Source of the DNA: Methanolobus zinderi | GTDB lineage: Archaea; Halobacteriota; Methanosarcinia; Methanosarcinales; Methanosarcinaceae | Direction of reading: 5' to 3' | DNA length: 64,000 bases | Assembly: GCF_013388255.1 (NCBI RefSeq) | Contig: NZ_CP058215.1 | Span: forward strand, 310,001-374,000 | In this document: positions 59,748-64,000 of the stretch, in pieces | Numbering within the stretch: position 1 is the stretch's first letter | Layout of the letters: each line of letters opens with the position of its first letter | Program-made: the position numbers and the translations under genes | The notes under the pieces: generated by a model | The model's database searches: none | Told to the model about the DNA's origin: nothing | The model's input: only the letters and a program-made list of their open reading frames with translations

Positions 59748-61859
59748 TTACTCACTTCCGGCAAGTATCTCGGACCACACAGCTCTGATCTCATCTTCAG
59801 AATAATTCTCGTCGAGCTTGGCTTTTGTCAGAACTATAAGCTCTTTTTCAAGCCCGCTTATGGTTTCTAATATTTTTTCACGTTTTGTATCTGGATCAGA
59901 TGTGGATGTCTCTTTCTTTTCACAGGCCGGGATTTGCTGGTCCTCTTTTTCTGAGTTCGGGTTATCGTCGCTGAAACTGTTTTCACTGGCCGAAGCTTCT
60001 TCCTGTTCCTGGCAATAGTTGCTGATCTCCTTGAGGAAAGTATCACCATACTTTTTCAGCTTGTACTCCCCCACACCGGTGATCTTCAGCATCTCCTCCT
60101 TGCTGCCCGGCTTTTTTGATGCCATCTGTTTAAGGCTGGTATCCGCAAAGACAACATAAGGGGGCACGTCCTGTAGCTCTGCCATCTTTTTTCTCAGTTG
60201 TTTCAGCCTTGCAAACAGTCCATCATCCCTGTTTGCTGTCCATTTTATCTCGGAGACCGGAGCAGAACTAGTCCTGGTTTTTCCGGGGGGTGCCACAGCT
60301 TTATCAGGAACTATTCTTTCAGCAGGTTCCGGCTCTTCAAAATCGGTATCCTCAATGGTTGTTAGGGTGACCTTGCGTTTGCCATTCATAACCTCCATGC
60401 TGGCCTTATTGAGTTTCAGAAGCGGATATCGGGCTCCCTGGACCTTGATCAGTTCCTGCTGGATCATCTCCCTGGCAATTTCCATCCACCGGTCTTTCGT
60501 ATGGATATCACCGGCACCGTGTGATGCCAGTTTATTGTGCTTTTTATCCCGTATCTTCTTTGCATTGGATCCGCAGAGTACATCTATCACATGGTTCATG
60601 CCGTATCGCTGGTTCAGCTCGCTGATGCAGTTTATAAGGATCCGGGCTTCTTCGGTTCCGTCAACCTTCTTTCTTGGCTGAAGGCAGACATCACATCTGC
60701 CGCAGTCGTCCTCTTCAAGCACTTCTCCGAAATAGGCCAGAAGCACTTTTCTGCGGCATACGGTACTTTCACAGAAGGCCACCATGTCCTGCAACTGTTT
60801 CAGGGCGATGTCACGCTCTTCCTTTTTGCCCTTCTGCTTGATGAAATATTCTATTTTATACCTGTCTCCGCGGCTGAAAAAGAGGATACACTCGCATTCG
60901 AGTCCGTCACGTCCTCCTCTTCCTGTTTCCTGATAATAACCTTCGAGGTTTTTTGGCAGGTCGTGGTGGATGACAAAACGTACATTTGATTTATCTATTC
61001 CCATTCCAAAGGCGATGGTCGCCACAACGATCTCAACATCGTCCCTGATGAACATCTCCTGGTTCTTTTCACGCCGGGAATCGCTGAGTCCTGCATGATA
61101 GGGAAGGGCATTAAATCCGTCTCTTCTGAGCCTGGAAGCTATGGTGTCCACGTTCTTGCGGCTCTGGCAATAGATGATACCACTCTCGCCCCTGTGTTTC
61201 CTCAAGTATTTCAGGATCTGCTTATAGGTGTCCTTTTTTGGCCTTATTTTGTAGAGCAGGTTCTTACGATTGAAACTGGCAACATATGTCCCGCAGTCAC
61301 TGATTCCTAATTGCTTGATAGTATCCTCACGTACCTTGGGTGTGGCGGTAGCCGTCAGGGCTATAATAGGTACTCCGGAAAACTTTCTCTTGAGAAAACT
61401 GAGTTTGCGGTACTCCGGCCTGAAATCGTGTCCCCATTCGGATATGCAGTGGCTCTCATCTATTGCGAACAGGCTTACATTTGCCTTCTGTATCAGTGAT
61501 ATGGTATGGGACATTGTGAGCCTTTCAGGGGCCACATACAGGATTTTGATCTCGTTGTTCTCTATCTCCCTGTATATCCTCTTTGCCTCACTATGGCTGA
61601 GGGTACTGTTCAGGTAAGCGGCATTGATACCGCTAGCCTGCAGGCTGTCAACCTGGTCCTTCATCAGGGAGATGAGCGGAGAGACAACCACTGTCAACCC
61701 CTCCATGAGAAGAGCGGGTAACTGGTAGCACAGTGATTTTCCTCCTCCTGTTGGCATCAGTACAAAAGTGTCCCTGCCTTCCAGTACGTCCTTAATGATA
61801 TCTTCCTGAAGCGGACGAAAAGACGAATATCCAAAGTACTTCTGGAGAGTTCGATGCAT
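59748..61859 (-). CDS. recQ: ATP-dependent DNA helicase RecQ
   Basis: 703 residues. Helicase motifs MPTGGGKSLCYQ (I), DESHCISEWGHDFRPEYR (II with Asp-Glu-Ser-His), TATATPKVREDT (III), IAFGMGIDKSNVRFVIH (V) and QETGRGGRDG (VI). RecQ zinc-binding Cys are in ESTVCRRKVLL and DDCGRCDVC; an HRDC domain is at about 540-610, then a low-complexity acidic tail with a C-terminal helix. Unwinds branched DNA in recombination. RecQ is mainly bacterial; a transfer origin is likely. I use ATG 61859; the longer frame adds 20 unrelated residues. Confidence 0.93.
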   Translation of the reverse strand: MHRTLQKYFGYSSFRPLQEDIIKDVLEGRDTFVLMPTGGGKSLCYQLPALLMEGLTVVVSPLISLMKDQVDSLQASGINAAYLNSTLSHSEAKRIYREIENNEIKILYVAPERLTMSHTISLIQKANVSLFAIDESHCISEWGHDFRPEYRKLSFLKRKFSGVPIIALTATATPKVREDTIKQLGISDCGTYVASFNRKNLLYKIRPKKDTYKQILKYLRKHRGESGIIYCQSRKNVDTIASRLRRDGFNALPYHAGLSDSRREKNQEMFIRDDVEIVVATIAFGMGIDKSNVRFVIHHDLPKNLEGYYQETGRGGRDGLECECILFFSRGDRYKIEYFIKQKGKKEERDIALKQLQDMVAFCESTVCRRKVLLAYFGEVLEEDDCGRCDVCLQPRKKVDGTEEARILINCISELNQRYGMNHVIDVLCGSNAKKIRDKKHNKLASHGAGDIHTKDRWMEIAREMIQQELIKVQGARYPLLKLNKASMEVMNGKRKVTLTTIEDTDFEEPEPAERIVPDKAVAPPGKTRTSSAPVSEIKWTANRDDGLFARLKQLRKKMAELQDVPPYVVFADTSLKQMASKKPGSKEEMLKITGVGEYKLKKYGDTFLKEISNYCQEQEEASASENSFSDDNPNSEKEDQQIPACEKKETSTSDPDTKREKILETISGLEKELIVLTKAKLDENYSEDEIRAVWSEILAGSE

Positions 61860-62109
61860 CTTTTTACCGTAATCCTTTGTCCTGCCTATACGAACTCGCG
61901 ATATATAACATTCTGGCAAGCAGGGTGTAAGTAATATTTATGATACAGTGGATTTTTTATTTTCCTTTCCTGTAGTATTTCACGAAGGCGAGCATTAATA
62001 AATACGAACTTATATCTGAGGAGTAAATCTCATTTGAACGTATTTAAGATCAGTTTGAATTGATCTGATTTGAAAATCACTGAATAATCGTTTACCGGAG
62101 TTCGTATCC

Positions 62110-63024
62110 ATGGTAAAAGTAGATAAATTCATTCCAAAAGCTATAGAGAAGATAAGCCAGCAGGTCGAGGGCAAAGCTATCATAGCACTCTCGGGAGGTG
62201 TTGACAGTTCAGTCTGCGCGATCCTGGCACACCGTGCAATAGGAGACAGGCTCACACCGATCTATATAGACACAGGCCTGATGAGAAAGGGAGAGACCGA
62301 ACGGATAAAAGAGATCTTCTGTGACATGAACCTTCAGGTCATTGATGCAAAGGACCGCTTCCTCGGAGCCCTTGCAGGAATCGAGGATCCAGAGGAGAAA
62401 CGCAAGGCAGTGGGTGAGACCTTCATACGTGTCTTTGAAGAGGAAGCAAAGTTACTGGAAGCAGACTGCCTTATACAGGGAACCATCTATCCCGACAGGA
62501 TAGAGTCCGAAGGCGGCATAAAGTCACATCACAATGTGGGTGGTCTTCCTTCTGTGATCGATTTTAAGGCTATTGTGGAGCCGATAGAGGATCTCTACAA
62601 GGATGAGGTAAGGGAAGTGGCACGTGCCCTTGATCTTCCCCATGAGATCTCAGAGAGGATGCCTTTCCCGGGCCCGGGTCTGTCTGTCAGGATAGTCGGG
62701 CAGGTCACAGAAGAACTTGTTGAGATAGTAAGAGAGGCCAATGCCATCGTTGAGGAAGAACTTGTTGAGCGCTTCCACCCCTGGCAGACATTTGCCGCTA
62801 TTGTGGGCAAAGGCACCGGTGTTAAGGGTGATGTAAGGGTCCACGGATGGATAGTTGCGGTAAGGGCTGTCGGTTCAAGAGATGGTATGACCGCAGAGGC
62901 CATGGAATTGCCATGGGAAGTACTCAGCAGGATCGAATCACGTATCTCAGCCGCGCTTCCGACAGTTGCACGTGTGGTCTATGATCTTACTCCAAAACCC
63001 CCGGCGACAATAGAGTTCGAATAA
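62110..63024 (+). CDS. guaAB: GMP synthetase ATP-pyrophosphatase subunit
   Basis: 304 residues. PP-loop [27 protein letters not shown] (the XMP loop), [11 protein letters not shown] and KPPATIEFE at the C-terminus (dimer tail). Turns XMP into GMP with ammonia from GuaAA (42678-43247). The next gene begins at the base after its stop codon. Confidence 0.95.
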   Translation: MVKVDKFIPKAIEKISQQVEGKAIIALSGGVDSSVCAILAHRAIGDRLTPIYIDTGLMRKGETERIKEIFCDMNLQVIDAKDRFLGALAGIEDPEEKRKAVGETFIRVFEEEAKLLEADCLIQGTIYPDRIESEGGIKSHHNVGGLPSVIDFKAIVEPIEDLYKDEVREVARALDLPHEISERMPFPGPGLSVRIVGQVTEELVEIVREANAIVEEELVERFHPWQTFAAIVGKGTGVKGDVRVHGWIVAVRAVGSRDGMTAEAMELPWEVLSRIESRISAALPTVARVVYDLTPKPPATIEFE

Positions 63025-64000
63025 ATGTCACTCAATAAAGCAGTTCTTGAAATTAGGAACAGACAGAGGGTAAAACCCTCTGCTCCTGATAAGCCCTGTG
63101 CGGCATGGACAGGAGTAGACCTGGTAGATGGTCAAAAGATCGATACACTTACCATCATCTTCCGGACATCGGGATGCTGGTGGGGTAAGGCAGGAGGCTG
63201 TACCATGTGCGGCTATGTCTATGACAGCGCGCAGACTCCGCCCTCGGATACTGACCTCATAAAACAGCTCGAGAATGCCATGGAAAAAGCATCCGGTTTT
63301 GAGAACTTCATGGTCAAGATATTCACCTCGGGCAGCTTCCTTGACATACGGGAAATTCCGCTTCTTGTAAGGCACAGTATTCTATCAGCTCTGGAAAAGG
63401 ATGATAGGGTTAGCAAGGTACTGGCGGAAACCCGTCCGGAATTTGTCAGCGAGGAGGCAGTGAAGGATTGCCGTAAATATCTCGGTGGAAAAGCCTTTGA
63501 GGTGGCCATGGGTCTTGAAACAAGCTCGGACCTGATCCGCAGGGAATCTATCAATAAGGGTTTCAAATTCGATGATTTCGAAAGAGCTGCGGTGATTGCC
63601 AGGGAGAACGGTGCCACTGTTAAGACTTACCTGATGCTCAAACCTCTTTTCCTGTCCGAGAAACAGGCACTAGAGGATATTGTTAAGTCCGTAAGGGATG
63701 CAGCTCCTTTCAGTGACACTTTTTCGATAAACCTGTGTAACATCCAGAATGGTACCTATGTTGAGAGGCTCTGGCAGAAGGGACAGTACCGTCCTCCATG
63801 GCTGTGGAGTATAATCGAGATACTCAAAAGGACCAAGTCTGAGTTTCCTGATATGGTTATAAGCTCCGACCCTGTGGGTGCGGGCTCGAAAAGGGGTCCC
63901 CATAATTGTAAGCAGTGTAGCAGGGATGTAGCGGATCTGATCAGGCAGTTCTCGCTCTCACAGGATATTTCCCTTCTGGAAGTCCCTGACTGTGAGTGTA
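63025..64000 (+). CDS. Archaeosine-synthesis radical SAM protein RaSEA, 3' open
   Basis: Start ATG 63025, the base after the guaAB stop; open to the window end (about 325 codons seen). The cluster site is in SGCWWGKAGGCTMCGY, the layout of RaSEA, which with ArcS forms archaeosine (G+) at position 15 of archaeal tRNAs. Other blocks: FTSGSFLDIREIP, ETRPEFVSEE, AMGLETSSDLIRRESINKG, then the second Cys group HNCKQCSRD. ArcS is not in the window. Confidence 0.85.
   Translation, partial: MSLNKAVLEIRNRQRVKPSAPDKPCAAWTGVDLVDGQKIDTLTIIFRTSGCWWGKAGGCTMCGYVYDSAQTPPSDTDLIKQLENAMEKASGFENFMVKIFTSGSFLDIREIPLLVRHSILSALEKDDRVSKVLAETRPEFVSEEAVKDCRKYLGGKAFEVAMGLETSSDLIRRESINKGFKFDDFERAAVIARENGATVKTYLMLKPLFLSEKQALEDIVKSVRDAAPFSDTFSINLCNIQNGTYVERLWQKGQYRPPWLWSIIEILKRTKSEFPDMVISSDPVGAGSKRGPHNCKQCSRDVADLIRQFSLSQDISLLEVPDCEC

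Noticed and set aside
59728-59802. TAG stop of the small protein read as pyrrolysine
   Set aside because: Methanosarcinaceae can read UAG as pyrrolysine, but the read-through part is only about 24 codons of antisense recQ tail without any domain.

Overview
The window comes from a methanogenic archaeon, most likely a methylotrophic member of the Methanosarcinaceae (Methanolobus, Methanococcoides or a close relative; the genus is inferred, not proven). The evidence is an F420-dependent methylene-H4MPT dehydrogenase (mtd), a fused Fae-Hps protein, O-phosphoseryl-tRNA synthetase (sepS), the archaeal shikimate route (aroA', aroB', aroD, aroE, tyrA), archaeal-type dUTPase, Hef, translin, split GMP synthetase, archaeosine enzyme RaSEA, TATA-box promoters, GGAGGTGAT-type ribosome sites and an archaeal initiator tRNA.

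Layout. 1-2750: end of a radical SAM/SPASM gene, a gene-poor stretch, a coiled-coil protein and serB. 2994-6598: a six-gene, overlapping stressosome-like operon (RsbR-, RsbS-, RsbT-like, a second RsbT/W-like kinase, an RsbX-like phosphatase) ending in a histidine kinase that carries an RsbU N-terminal domain. 6708-9729: mtd, a small membrane protein, a pyruvate-kinase C-domain protein, a PbaB-type chaperone with DUF473. 9740-20321: mostly minus-strand housekeeping genes (DUF169, endonuclease V, sepS, translin, UPF0147, Hef, glyS, an ADTH-synthase-like aldolase, dut). 20521-25075: a FAD/Rieske oxidoreductase and small genes.

25275-29804 is accessory DNA: a large repeat-built surface protein, copies of an apparently undescribed structured RNA, a tRNA-Val integration scar and small membrane proteins. 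30021-35137: a hybrid regulator/kinase, nth, two toxin-antitoxin-like pairs, and fae-hps between them. 35418-40932: tpiA and the aromatic amino acid operon. 41109-48823: a KaiC-like protein with altered P-loops, guaAA, srp54, tRNA-iMet and purine salvage. 48839-56720: pirin, a compatible-solute-type glycosyltransferase, dinB, rps17e-dapA-dapB, pyrB-pyrI. 56826-64000: Hps-RraA, a prepilin-type peptidase, recQ, guaAB and RaSEA (open at the window end).

How it fits together. Carbon metabolism links mtd with Fae-Hps and Hps-RraA (formaldehyde fixation and the reverse ribulose monophosphate route to pentoses) and tpiA. Phosphoserine is drawn on by both SerB (serine) and SepS (Cys-tRNA). The most interesting parts are the stressosome operon, whose predicted output is a two-component kinase rather than a sigma factor switch, and a family of hairpin RNAs with C-rich loops in three intergenic regions (about 18.7, 22.5 and 28 kb), two of which share covarying stems. 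Start sites were moved from the longest reading frame wherever a ribosome site or family length argued for it, and this is stated for each gene.
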